Below are positions 1 through 6,311 of a stretch of 12,445 nt of DNA, piece after piece (position 1 is the first letter of the stretch; the number at the start of each line of letters is the position of its first letter). The DNA comes from Actinomycetota bacterium (GTDB lineage: Bacteria; Actinomycetota; Thermoleophilia; Gaiellales; Gaiellaceae), in assembly GCA_013813345.1 (NCBI GenBank), contig JACCRW010000114.1:1-12445 (forward strand). Direction: 5' to 3'. The notes beneath the pieces were generated by a model. It saw nothing but the letters and a program-made list of their open reading frames with translations. It was not told the origin of the DNA and did not search any database. Position numbers and translations under genes: made by a program.

Positions 1-137
1 GCCTGGATCATCGAGCCGAAGATGTTGCCGATCCCGATCCCGGCGCCGAGCGAGCCGAGACCGATGCCGAGCGCGAGCGCGATCGCCTTGCCGGCGTCCA
101 CGTTCGAGGCGGCTTCCTGTGCGAGCAGAGTGAACAT
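1..137 (-). CDS. atpE: ATP synthase F0 subunit c (N-terminal part; cut by window edge)
   Basis: Forms the proton-translocating c-ring of the F1F0 ATP synthase in the cytoplasmic membrane. Only the first 45 residues are present because the gene runs off the start of the window. The visible protein begins MFTLLAQEAASNVDAGKAIA and continues into the glycine-rich first transmembrane helix (GLGSLGAGIGIGNIFGSMIQ), the GxGxGxG packing motif typical of subunit c. The helix-2 carboxylate that carries the proton lies outside. The ATG at 135-137 is preceded by a near-perfect Shine-Dalgarno AAGGAGGA (147-154 on the complement), the strongest ribosome site in the window, which fits the high c:a stoichiometry. 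It follows atpB by 31 bases and is surely in the same operon. Confidence 0.95.
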   Translation of the reverse strand, partial: MFTLLAQEAASNVDAGKAIALALGIGLGSLGAGIGIGNIFGSMIQ

Positions 138-168
138 GACGAGACGTCCTCCTTGGGGTTTCTAGGAA

Positions 169-1050
169 CTAATGCTCGGGCTCGATGGCCGAGCCGATGT
201 AGATAGCAGAGAGGGCAGCGAAGATGAATGCCTGGATCGAGACCACGATCACGACCTCGAACAGGTAGAAGAGCGTCGCCGCGCCGATCACGAACGGCGC
301 GATGTACAGGTTGCCGAGGACGAAGATCAGGCCGATGAAGGTCAGGATCAGCATGTGGCCCGCGAGCATGTTCGCGTAGAGACGCACGCTGAGGCTGACG
401 AGCCGCATGAACTGGCCGAGGATCTCGAGCGGCACGATCAACGGGTACATCGCCTTCGGGACGTCGGGAATCCAGCTCTTGAAGTACTTGACGGGACCGT
501 TGTGACGCAGGCCCTCGAAATGGGTGAAGACGAAGGTCATCAGCGCGAGCGCGAGCGTGACCGAGATCGACGAGGTCGCCGCGTAGAGCGCGAACGTCGG
601 CAGCTCGACCCCCAGGAGCTCGAACTTCTCGTTCGAAAGCGGCAGCGGGATGAACGAGATGATGTTCACAACCCAGATGAAGAGCATCAGCGTCGCGACG
701 TACGGGAACCAGCGCCCGATCGCCTTGTGCGGCAGGCCCTGTTCGGCGACCTGGGTCTGCGCGACCTCGTAGACGATCTCGCCGACCGCCTGGCGGCGGC
801 CCGGTTCGTTCTTCGAGCCGACCTTGATCCGCATCAGCACGATCCCGAGCGCCATGGTCAGGACCGAGCCGAGGATCAGGTACGCGACCGCCTTGTTGAT
901 CGAGAGATCGAGCGGGCCGAGATGGATCGGGATCCACTCGCCGATCTCGAAGTCGTGCTCGGGGTTGAACTCCTCCTCGGCTTCGGCACCGAAAGCGAGG
1001 TTAGGGGCTACCAGCGCGAAGCTGACAAGGAGCATGAGCGCGCGCTTCAT
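169..1050 (-). CDS. atpB: ATP synthase F0 subunit a
   Basis: Membrane stator subunit that forms the proton half-channels against the c-ring. The 293-residue protein carries the family signature SLSVRLYANMLAGH at 219-232, in which Arg223 matches the essential E. coli Arg210, and the last helix segment SIQAFIFAALSAIYI (271-285) with Gln273 matching E. coli Gln252. His232 stands where E. coli has Glu219 and a Glu (265) lies near the E. coli His245 position, an exchange seen in many non-enteric and mitochondrial subunits. The N-terminus (MKRALMLLVSFALVAPNLAFGA, then an acidic stretch) looks like a cleavable signal peptide preceding the first core helix at about 53-74. The ATG overlaps the atpI stop as ATGA (1047-1050), with no Shine-Dalgarno, so translation is probably coupled. 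Confidence 0.96.
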   Translation of the reverse strand: MKRALMLLVSFALVAPNLAFGAEAEEEFNPEHDFEIGEWIPIHLGPLDLSINKAVAYLILGSVLTMALGIVLMRIKVGSKNEPGRRQAVGEIVYEVAQTQVAEQGLPHKAIGRWFPYVATLMLFIWVVNIISFIPLPLSNEKFELLGVELPTFALYAATSSISVTLALALMTFVFTHFEGLRHNGPVKYFKSWIPDVPKAMYPLIVPLEILGQFMRLVSLSVRLYANMLAGHMLILTFIGLIFVLGNLYIAPFVIGAATLFYLFEVVIVVSIQAFIFAALSAIYIGSAIEPEH

Positions 1051-1436
1051 GTGGGGTCTGCCGAGAAGTAGAGGGCCAGCGAGACGGCCAGCTCGAGCGT
1101 GTAGGCGAGCGCGTACAGCAGGAGGACGGCGAGCGCGAGCCGCGCGTCCGTTGCTGCGAGCGCGACCACGACAACCATCACCGCAAGCGCTCGAAAGGTC
1201 ATACCGAAACCGATCACTCCTCCGGCGGCGAGGTTACCCGCGGCCGGGACGAGGCGCGTCAGTAGCAGCGCGAGCAGGCGCGACGCGGCCCAGAGCACCC
1301 CGCCGATCAGCCAGGCGCGCAGCGACCAGCCGGCTGCGAGGAAGATCGGGAGTGCGAGGAGGACGACGGCGGCGCCGGCGAGCAGTGGAATCGTCGGGCT
1401 CGGGAGCGGCCGGGGCGTGGAGAAGGCACTGTTCAC
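1047..1436 (-). CDS. atpI: Small four-helix membrane protein in the AtpI position
   Basis: A 129-residue very hydrophobic protein directly upstream of atpB, the usual place of atpI, whose product helps c-ring assembly and may handle Mg2+ entry in other bacteria. Hydrophobic stretches at about 15-35, 39-61, 66-86 and 97-124 suggest four membrane helices. Sequence motifs of AtpI are weak, so the call rests mainly on position and topology. The chosen start is GTG at 1434-1436 because it overlaps the atpZ stop as GTGA and gives a product of normal AtpI size; the reading frame is open further upstream, but that extension is an arginine-rich shadow of the atpZ region. It ends overlapping atpB as ATGA. 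No upstream Shine-Dalgarno is evident. Confidence 0.72.
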   Translation of the reverse strand: MNSAFSTPRPLPSPTIPLLAGAAVVLLALPIFLAAGWSLRAWLIGGVLWAASRLLALLLTRLVPAAGNLAAGGVIGFGMTFRALAVMVVVVALAATDARLALAVLLLYALAYTLELAVSLALYFSADPT

Positions 1437-1639
1437 TCGAAGGCGTGCCCGTAGCGCTTGTAGGTCATGAAGACGCCGACCGGGATTCCGAGAATCGCGC
1501 CGACGAGGAAGCCGTAGGCCGCGTTTCCGAGCAGCCAGCCGATTCCTGCGGCGATCGCGATCACGGCGAGCGTCGTCCCGATCAGGACGGAACCGGCGCC
1601 CGCGAGGCTGAGGCTCGAGCGAGAGGTAGCGGGCTCCAT
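1433..1639 (-). CDS. atpZ: AtpZ/AtpI-family small membrane protein
   Basis: First gene of the ATP synthase operon. The 68-residue protein has two membrane helices (about 17-38 and 42-59) joined by a glycine-containing turn, and ends in a basic YKRYGHAFE tail. The segment GIGWLLGNAAYGFLVGAILG matches the layout of the AtpZ family (helix, G-rich turn, helix with GxxxG spacing), small proteins that partner with AtpI and are implicated in divalent-cation supply to the synthase. The ATG at 1637-1639 is preferred over upstream starts: those extend into low-complexity sequence antisense to the hydrolase, and a TATGCT -10 box sits 8 bases upstream, implying a leaderless or nearly leaderless mRNA. Confidence 0.8.
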   Translation of the reverse strand: MEPATSRSSLSLAGAGSVLIGTTLAVIAIAAGIGWLLGNAAYGFLVGAILGIPVGVFMTYKRYGHAFE

Positions 1640-1647
1640 CCACGGCC

Positions 1648-1653
1648 AGCATA
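1648..1653 (-). promoter_or_regulatory. Probable -10 box for the atp operon
   Basis: The complement reads TATGCT, a good TAnnnT match, with 8 bases between it and the atpZ ATG at 1639. A transcript start 6-7 bases downstream would make atpZ leaderless or leave one or two bases, a common arrangement in Actinobacteria. No convincing -35 hexamer lies at 17-19 bases. No Shine-Dalgarno precedes atpZ, which agrees. Confidence 0.5.
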
Positions 1654-1694
1654 CCAAAGCAGCGGCGACATTGTGACAGCGAAAAGGCCGATCT

Positions 1695-1723
1695 TTGCGG
1701 CTTTTCCCTCGACTTTGTACGAT
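1695..1723 (+). promoter_or_regulatory. Sigma-70-type promoter of the hydrolase gene, leaderless
   Basis: TTGCGG at 1695-1700 and TACGAT at 1718-1723 are separated by exactly 17 bases, the ideal spacing. The -10 box ends 6 bases before the ATG at 1730, so transcription should begin at or next to the A of the start codon. This supports ATG 1730 over an in-frame GTG at 1673, and there is no Shine-Dalgarno at either. Confidence 0.6.
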
Positions 1724-1729
1724 CGCTCG

Positions 1730-2440
1730 ATGGAGCGTCTGGTTCTCGTCCACGGCTCGGTCACGAACGGGGCGACCACCTGGGGCGCGCAGCGGCCGCT
1801 CGGCGAGCGCTATCAAATCGTCGTGCTCGAGCGGCCAGGCTTTCCGCCCGGTCCGCCCGTCGCGCGCGTCGATTTCGAGGAGCACGCCGACTGGGTCGCC
1901 GCCCGGCTTCGGCCGGGCGACCATCTCGCCGGGCACTCCTACGGCGGCGTGATCTCGCTCCTCGCCGCGGCCGGGTGCCCCGAGCTTCGCTCCTTGACCG
2001 TGATCGAGCCGCCCTGCTTCGACGTCGCGCGCGGCGAGCCTGCCGTGGAGGCATTCGTCGCCGAGGCGATCGCGCTTCGGCGGGAGGGGCCGAGCGCGCC
2101 GGAGCCATACCTGAGGCTCTTCCTTCGAGCGGTGGGCTCGACTTACGAGCCGCCCTCCCCGCTCCCGCCTGCGCTCGCGCAGGGAGCAAGGACGCTGCTG
2201 CTGGAACGACCGCCGTACGAGGCGAAGATCCCGCTCGCGCGGCTACGGGCGCTGCCCTTCCGGAAGCTCGTCGTCTCGGGCGCCCACCATCCCGCATTCG
2301 ACGCGGTCTGCGACGTGCTGGAGCGCGAGCTCGACGCCGAGCGCGTCGTCCTCCCGGGCGCCGGCCATGCCGTCCAGCGGGCACCCAGCTTCAACGAGCG
2401 TCTGCTCGCCTTCCTCGAGCGCGCGAGCGAACTCAAGTAA
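1730..2440 (+). CDS. Alpha/beta-hydrolase fold protein
   Basis: A 236-residue soluble serine hydrolase of the alpha/beta fold; substrate unknown. LVLVHGS (4-10) is the oxyanion-hole strand-loop, LAGHSYGG (67-73... nucleophile elbow GxSxG) places the nucleophile at Ser70, Asp191 in the segment after VVSGAHHPAF is the probable acid, and His213 in PGAGHAV is the catalytic base. Family members include esterases, lactonases and C-C hydrolases, and the sequence does not decide between them. It is a single gene transcribed away from the atp operon and toward the wecA-like gene, which it meets with only 30 bases between. It interrupts an otherwise all-minus block, so it is probably an accessory insertion. 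GTG 1673 would add 19 residues with no family support. Confidence 0.87.
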   Translation: MERLVLVHGSVTNGATTWGAQRPLGERYQIVVLERPGFPPGPPVARVDFEEHADWVAARLRPGDHLAGHSYGGVISLLAAAGCPELRSLTVIEPPCFDVARGEPAVEAFVAEAIALRREGPSAPEPYLRLFLRAVGSTYEPPSPLPPALAQGARTLLLERPPYEAKIPLARLRALPFRKLVVSGAHHPAFDAVCDVLERELDAERVVLPGAGHAVQRAPSFNERLLAFLERASELK

Positions 2441-2454
2441 CAGACTGTTACTTG
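2434..2454. terminator. Hairpin shared by two convergent genes
   Basis: CAAGTAAC (2434-2441) pairs perfectly with GTTACTTG (2447-2454) around a 5-base loop and includes the hydrolase stop codon. It lies in the 30-base gap between convergent genes (hydrolase and wecA-like), so it may end transcription from both sides. There is no long U tract, as is usual in high-GC actinobacteria. Confidence 0.5.
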
Positions 2455-2470
2455 GTCAGCCCATACTCAG

Positions 2471-3589
2471 TCAGGCGGAGCGGCGGTGGCGCGCGGCTTC
2501 CTCGGTGCGCCGCACGCGCGGGTTCGCCAGCTTGACGATCTCGAGTAGGTAGACGATGTAGATCGAGAAGCCGAGCGCGACGAGCGCGATCGCAGCCGCG
2601 GCGAGCGTCTCCCAGAGGTGCCACTCGCCGCCCTCGCGGAAGGGGATGAAGCGGGTCGCGAGCGCCGCGGCGGCGAGAGCGGCGCACCAAGCCCACATCG
2701 TCACGGCGGCGCGGCGCTGCGTAAAGCCTCGCCGCAGGAACCGGTGGTGCAGGTGCGCCTGGTCGGGCGCGTACACCTTCTCGCGGTTCTTCAGCCGGCG
2801 CGCGACCACAAAGGACGTGTCGAGGATCGGCACCGCGAGCACGAGCAGCGGGAAGAGGAGCGCGACGGTCGCGGCCGTCTTCAGCAATCCCTGGATCGAG
2901 ACCGCGGCGAGGATGAACCCGAGCATCAGCGCGCCCGAGTCGCCCATGAAGATCCGCGCCGGATAGAAGTTGTGGCGGAGGAAGCCGATGCAGGCGCCGG
3001 CGATGATCGCGGAGAGGATCGCCGGATCGGGCTTCCCGAGCGAGAGCGCGATCACGCAGAAGGTCGCGCCCGAGATCGCGCAGACACCGGCGGCGAGCCC
3101 GTCGAGACCGTCCAGGAAGTTCACCATGTTCATGATCGCGACGATCCAGAGCACGGTCAGCGGCATCCCGACCCATTCCGGGAGCTCGTGGATCCCGAGG
3201 AACGGGAAGGTGAAGCGGTCGACCCAGACCCCGAAGACGACCGGGATCACGGCGGCGATCAGCTGGCCGGCCAGCTTCTGGGTCGCGGGCAGGCGGCGGA
3301 AGTCGTCGATCGCGCCGACGAGCGCGGCGACGGCGGCCCCGAGCAGGACGCCGCGCGTCTCGCGGCCGAGGTCGAGGAACGCGAGCGCCGGGATGAAGAT
3401 CCCGAAGAAGATCGCGAGCCCGCCGAGGCGCGGAATCGGGTTCAGGTTGAGCCGCCGCTTCTCGGGCACGTCGACAACGCCGAGGAGGCGCGCCATCCCG
3501 CCCACCGCGGGCGTGAGCAGGATCACGATCACGAGCGCGATCGCCGCCCCGTAGAGGACTTCCGGGTTGTCGAGCAGCTCCTGGGGCAT
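2471..3589 (-). CDS. Undecaprenyl-phosphate sugar-1-phosphate transferase (WecA/TagO/MraY family)
   Basis: Integral membrane enzyme that moves a sugar-1-phosphate (probably GlcNAc-1-P) from a UDP-sugar to undecaprenyl phosphate, the first step of teichoic-acid, arabinogalactan-type or O-antigen-like glycan assembly. Signatures in the 372 residues: IDDFRRL (94-100, the DD metal/lipid-phosphate motif), NFLDGLDGLA (157-166), RIFMGDSGAL (212-221) and HLHHRFL (279-285). The HxHHR loop points to the WecA/TagO branch rather than MraY. About ten membrane helices are spread through the chain, and a basic tail ends it. The ATG at 3587-3589 is one base from the basal helix of the structured element at 3591-3754, and there is no good Shine-Dalgarno. 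It follows upp in the same direction. The sugar specificity is not readable. Confidence 0.9.
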   Translation of the reverse strand: MPQELLDNPEVLYGAAIALVIVILLTPAVGGMARLLGVVDVPEKRRLNLNPIPRLGGLAIFFGIFIPALAFLDLGRETRGVLLGAAVAALVGAIDDFRRLPATQKLAGQLIAAVIPVVFGVWVDRFTFPFLGIHELPEWVGMPLTVLWIVAIMNMVNFLDGLDGLAAGVCAISGATFCVIALSLGKPDPAILSAIIAGACIGFLRHNFYPARIFMGDSGALMLGFILAAVSIQGLLKTAATVALLFPLLVLAVPILDTSFVVARRLKNREKVYAPDQAHLHHRFLRRGFTQRRAAVTMWAWCAALAAAALATRFIPFREGGEWHLWETLAAAAIALVALGFSIYIVYLLEIVKLANPRVRRTEEAARHRRSA

Positions 3590-3590
3590 C

Positions 3591-3754
3591 AGTGGCTCGC
3601 CCGATGACGGTTTCGCGCCTCTGGCGTGGGAGCTGCAAGCGAGGCTAGGACGCAGGGAGCGTCCAGGCTGGTTTGCCTGGACGCGACTGAGGACGACGCA
3701 TCGCGCCGCAGATCGCGCGTCAGAGGTGCCCTAACTGTCGTCGGGCGAGCCACT
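3591..3754 (+). ncRNA. Structured RNA element, copy A (unrecognised family)
   Basis: A rod-like fold filling the upp/wecA gap. P1: 3591-3612 with 3733-3754, 22 pairs including two G-U. P2: 3615-3628 with 3716-3729, 14 pairs including three G-U; it continues through 3630-3636/3708-3714 with one G.A mismatch (3632.3712) and then an AA/GCC internal loop. P3: 3639-3642 with 3701-3704. A large core loop follows, with strands GGCTAGGACGCAGGGA (3643-3658) and GACTGAGGACGACGCAT (3685-3701, the last base in P3). The cap P4 is 3659-3668/3675-3684, 10 perfect pairs. Copy B at 11711-11876 keeps the core sequence and all helices with different paired bases. Every G-U pair here is a G-U only on the plus strand (on the minus strand they become A.C), so the plus transcript is the likely RNA. 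No promoter is clear. Function unknown. Confidence 0.78.
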
Positions 3755-3759
3755 TAAGC

Positions 3760-4389
3760 CTACTTCGTGCCGTAGAGGCGGTCGCCTGCGTCGCCGAGGC
3801 CGGGCACGATGTAGCCCTTCTCGTTCAGCTCCCGATCGATCCCGGCGACGACGATGTGCACCTCGGGGTGCTCGCGATGGATCCGCTCGATTCCCTCGGG
3901 GGCCGCGATCAGCGCGATCAGCCGGATCGAGGTTGCGCCCGCCTCCTTCACCCTTGCGACCGCCGCCGCGGTCGAGTTGCCTGTCGCGAGCATCGGATCG
4001 AGCAGGATCACGTCGCGCGCCGCGATGTCGGCCGGCAGCTTCACGTAGTACTCGACCGGCTCGAGCGTCTCCTCGTTGCGATAGAGGCCGATGAAGCCCA
4101 CGCGCGCGCCCGAGATCAGGGAGAGGACACCGTCCAGCATCCCCATTCCCGCCCGCAGAATCGGGCAGATCGCGACCTTCTTGCCGGAGATCCGCTGCGC
4201 GGTCGTGTGCTCGAGCGGAGTCTCGATCTCGACGTCCTCGGTCGCGAGGTCCATCGTCGCCTCGTAGGTCAGCAGCAGGGTCAGCTCGTTGACGAGCTGC
4301 CGGAACATGTGTGTGTTCGTCGTGACGTCGCGGAGCAGCCCCAGCTTGTGCTGGACCAGCGGATGCCTGACCTCAGTAACTCGATTCAT
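3760..4389 (-). CDS. upp: Uracil phosphoribosyltransferase
   Basis: Cytosolic pyrimidine-salvage enzyme: uracil + PRPP gives UMP + PPi. At 209 residues it is the normal length. PILRAGMGM (76-84), the PRPP loop VILLDPMLATGNST (127-140) and the C-terminal uracil-binding segment GYIVPGLGDAGDRLYGT (192-208) are all intact. The ATG (4387-4389) overlaps the glyA stop as ATGA, so translation is probably coupled to glyA, which fits the absence of a Shine-Dalgarno. Its stop codon is followed after 5 bases by the structured element at 3591-3754. Confidence 0.97.
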   Translation of the reverse strand: MNRVTEVRHPLVQHKLGLLRDVTTNTHMFRQLVNELTLLLTYEATMDLATEDVEIETPLEHTTAQRISGKKVAICPILRAGMGMLDGVLSLISGARVGFIGLYRNEETLEPVEYYVKLPADIAARDVILLDPMLATGNSTAAAVARVKEAGATSIRLIALIAAPEGIERIHREHPEVHIVVAGIDRELNEKGYIVPGLGDAGDRLYGTK

Positions 4390-5672
4390 GCGTAGGAGCA
4401 GTAGCCGCGGAAGCCGGCATACAGCGGCCGCCTCGCGCAGAGCGCGTCGGCCCGAAGGGCGAGCCCGTCAACATCGCCGTCGGCGAGCGCGCCGACGATG
4501 ATCCTGCCGACCTCCCGGAAGTCCTCCGCGTCGAACCCGCGCATCGTCGCCGCGGGAGTCCCGATCCGCACACCCGAGGCGACCGTCGGCGGCCGCTCGT
4601 CGAACGGAACCGTGTTCCGGTTGACCGTCAGCTTCACCTCGTCCAGCCGTTCCTCGGCGCCCGCGCCGGTCCAGTCGGTCGCGCGCAGGTCGAGCTGGAG
4701 GAGGTGGGTGTCGGTGCCGCCGGTGAGAACGTCGACACCTCCCGCCATCAGCTCGTCGGCGAGGGCGTCCGCGTTCGCCCGCACCTGAGTCTGGTAGTCC
4801 CGGAAGGCCTCCGACGCCGCGATCCGGAAGCAAGCGGCCTTCGCGGCGATCGCGTGCTCGAGCGGCCCGCCCTGCATCCCCGGGAAGACGGCACGGTCGA
4901 TCGCCTGTGCGTGTTCCGTGCGGCAGAGGACGAACCCGGCGCGCGGGCCTGCGAGCGTCTTGTGAGTCGTCGAGGTGACGACGTCGCAGTGCTCGACCGG
5001 ATTCGGATGCAAGCCTGCGGCGACAAGGCCGGAGAAGTGCGCCATGTCGCACATCAGCAACGCGTCGACCTCGTCGGCGATCTTCCGGAACTCGGCCGTG
5101 TCGACGGTGCGCGGATAGGCGGACCCGCCGCAGACGATCAGCCGCGGCCGGTGCTCGCGCGCCAGCTCGAGCACCTCGTCGTAGTCGACGAGGTTCGTCT
5201 TGCGAGAGACGCCGTAGTGGACGATCGTGTAGAGCCGGCCCGAGAAGTTGACCTTGAGGCCGTGTGTGAGATGGCCGCCGTGGTCGAGCCGGAGCGAGAG
5301 GATCGTGTCGCCGGGGGTCAGCAGGCCGAAGTACGCGGCCATGTTCGCCTGCGCGCCCGCGTGCGGCTGCACGTTCGCGTGCTCGGCGCCGAACAGCTCC
5401 TTCGCGCGATCGATCGCAAGCTGCTCGATCTCGTCGACGACCTCGCAGCCGCCGTAGTAGCGCTTGCCCGGATAGCCCTCGGCGTACTTGTTCGTGGGCA
5501 CCGAGCCCACCGCCTCGAGCACGCTCGGCCAGGTGAAGTTCTCGGAGGCGATCAGCTCGATCTGGTCGCGCTGGCGGTCGAGCTCGCGGCCGAGGAGCGC
5601 GGCGATCTCGGGATCGATGTCGGCGAGACCGGCGGCGCGGAGCTGATCGAGCGAGTGCTGGGCGACGGCCAT
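4386..5672 (-). CDS. glyA: Serine hydroxymethyltransferase
   Basis: PLP enzyme that converts serine and tetrahydrofolate to glycine and 5,10-methylene-THF, the main one-carbon source for nucleotides. The 428 residues carry IASENF (41-46), GYPGKRYYGG (66-75), the cofactor-contacting Asp209 and His212 in CDMAHFSGL, Lys238 in STTHKTLAGPRAG as the PLP Schiff-base lysine, and Arg369 in SGVRIGTPA for the substrate carboxylate. The usual THKTLRGPRGG reads THKTLAGPRAG here, a mild variation. The ATG at 5670-5672 has an upstream GGAAGGGAG ribosome site. It starts 33 bases after the tsaC stop and overlaps upp at its 3' end. Confidence 0.97.
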   Translation of the reverse strand: MAVAQHSLDQLRAAGLADIDPEIAALLGRELDRQRDQIELIASENFTWPSVLEAVGSVPTNKYAEGYPGKRYYGGCEVVDEIEQLAIDRAKELFGAEHANVQPHAGAQANMAAYFGLLTPGDTILSLRLDHGGHLTHGLKVNFSGRLYTIVHYGVSRKTNLVDYDEVLELAREHRPRLIVCGGSAYPRTVDTAEFRKIADEVDALLMCDMAHFSGLVAAGLHPNPVEHCDVVTSTTHKTLAGPRAGFVLCRTEHAQAIDRAVFPGMQGGPLEHAIAAKAACFRIAASEAFRDYQTQVRANADALADELMAGGVDVLTGGTDTHLLQLDLRATDWTGAGAEERLDEVKLTVNRNTVPFDERPPTVASGVRIGTPAATMRGFDAEDFREVGRIIVGALADGDVDGLALRADALCARRPLYAGFRGYCSYA

Positions 5673-5705
5673 CCGTGCTCCCTTCCAACGAGGTCGCCCT
5701 CGATG

Positions 5706-6311
5706 CTAGAGCAACCTGGCGACGATTCGGAGCGCGTCCGCCACGGGGGCAGCTCCCTCGCGGAGAGCGAGCGGCTCCGCGCCGGTGAAGTCGAGCACCG
5801 TAGAAGGCGTTCCCGGCAGCGGGCCGCCGTCGAGGAGCGCCGCCGCGGCCGCGCAGAGCTCCTCCGGCACCTCGGCGAGCGTGCGCGGATCGGCCGCACC
5901 GGTGAGGTTGGCGCTCGTCGCGGCGATCGCCCCGACACGCTCGAGCAGCTCGCGCCCCGATCCAGCAAGCTCGGGGATGCGAACGCCGATCGTGCCCGGC
6001 CGCGAGCCCGCGAGCCAGGCGTAGCGCCCGGCTGGATTCGGGAGGACGAGCGTGTACGGGCCTGGGAGGAGCGCGTGGGCGATCCGCTCGGCTCGGCCAC
6101 GAAGCTCGGGGATCCGCTCGAGGAGAACGTCGAGGCCGGCGGCGACGAGCGCGATCGGCTGCGTCTCGTCCCGTCGCTTCAGGCGGGAGAGTTCTCGTAC
6201 GGCATCTTTGGAGTCGGGATCCGCCGCGAGGCCGTAGACGGTGTCAGTCGGGACGATCGCGACCGTGCCGGACCGGAGTGCTGCCACCGCCTCGTCGACC
6301 GTCGAGCTCAT
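5706..6311 (-). CDS. tsaC: L-threonylcarbamoyladenylate synthase (Sua5/YciO/YrdC family)
   Basis: Makes threonylcarbamoyl-AMP from threonine, bicarbonate and ATP for the t6A37 modification of ANN-decoding tRNAs. The 201-residue protein is a single YrdC domain without the extra Sua5 C-terminal domain. Recognisable segments: PTDTVYGLAAD (21-31), LKRRDETQPIAL (44-55, basic nucleotide-binding face), LLPGPYTLVL (81-90), TIGVRIPE (107-114), ATSANLTGA (131-139) and STVLDF (170-175). The ATG at 6309-6311 overlaps the prmC stop as ATGA, with GAGGG 8 bases upstream. The frame is open well upstream, but that extension is an arginine-rich shadow of prmC. Placement beside prfA/prmC fits a translation-fidelity operon. 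Confidence 0.94.
   Translation of the reverse strand: MSSTVDEAVAALRSGTVAIVPTDTVYGLAADPDSKDAVRELSRLKRRDETQPIALVAAGLDVLLERIPELRGRAERIAHALLPGPYTLVLPNPAGRYAWLAGSRPGTIGVRIPELAGSGRELLERVGAIAATSANLTGAADPRTLAEVPEELCAAAAALLDGGPLPGTPSTVLDFTGAEPLALREGAAPVADALRIVARLL

Noticed and set aside
172..1071. Long plus-strand open frame opposite atpB
   Set aside because: It is a GC-driven antisense shadow: very rich in Arg, Asp and Glu, no domain, and atpB on the other strand is unambiguous.
824..1729. N-terminal extension of the hydrolase frame reaching back into atpB
   Set aside because: It crosses atpB, atpI and atpZ on the opposite strand, is low-complexity Arg/Ser/Ala, and the hydrolase has a good promoter and family start at 1730.
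3587..3600. GAGCCACTG on the minus strand beside the wecA-like start, resembling a cobalamin-riboswitch B12 box
   Set aside because: The bases are simply one arm of the perfect P1 helix of the element; the rest of the B12 riboswitch core is absent and copy B has no such sequence.
3685..3701. Box C/D-like or standard k-turn reading of CUGA and the tandem G.A pairs
   Set aside because: No C box is present and the unpaired bulge next to the G.A pairs is one base, not three.
3591..3754. Interpretation of the element as a MITE or simple inverted repeat
   Set aside because: The outer arms differ entirely between copies while the inside is conserved, the reverse of terminal-repeat transposons, and the wobble bias is strand-specific. 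An RNA-linked mobile element is not excluded.
3591..3754. 6S RNA, because of the rod shape with an internal bubble
   Set aside because: Two copies in operon gaps, no recognisable 6S closing-stem consensus, and a sequence-conserved duplicated AGGACG motif in the bubble argue against it, though I cannot run a covariance search.
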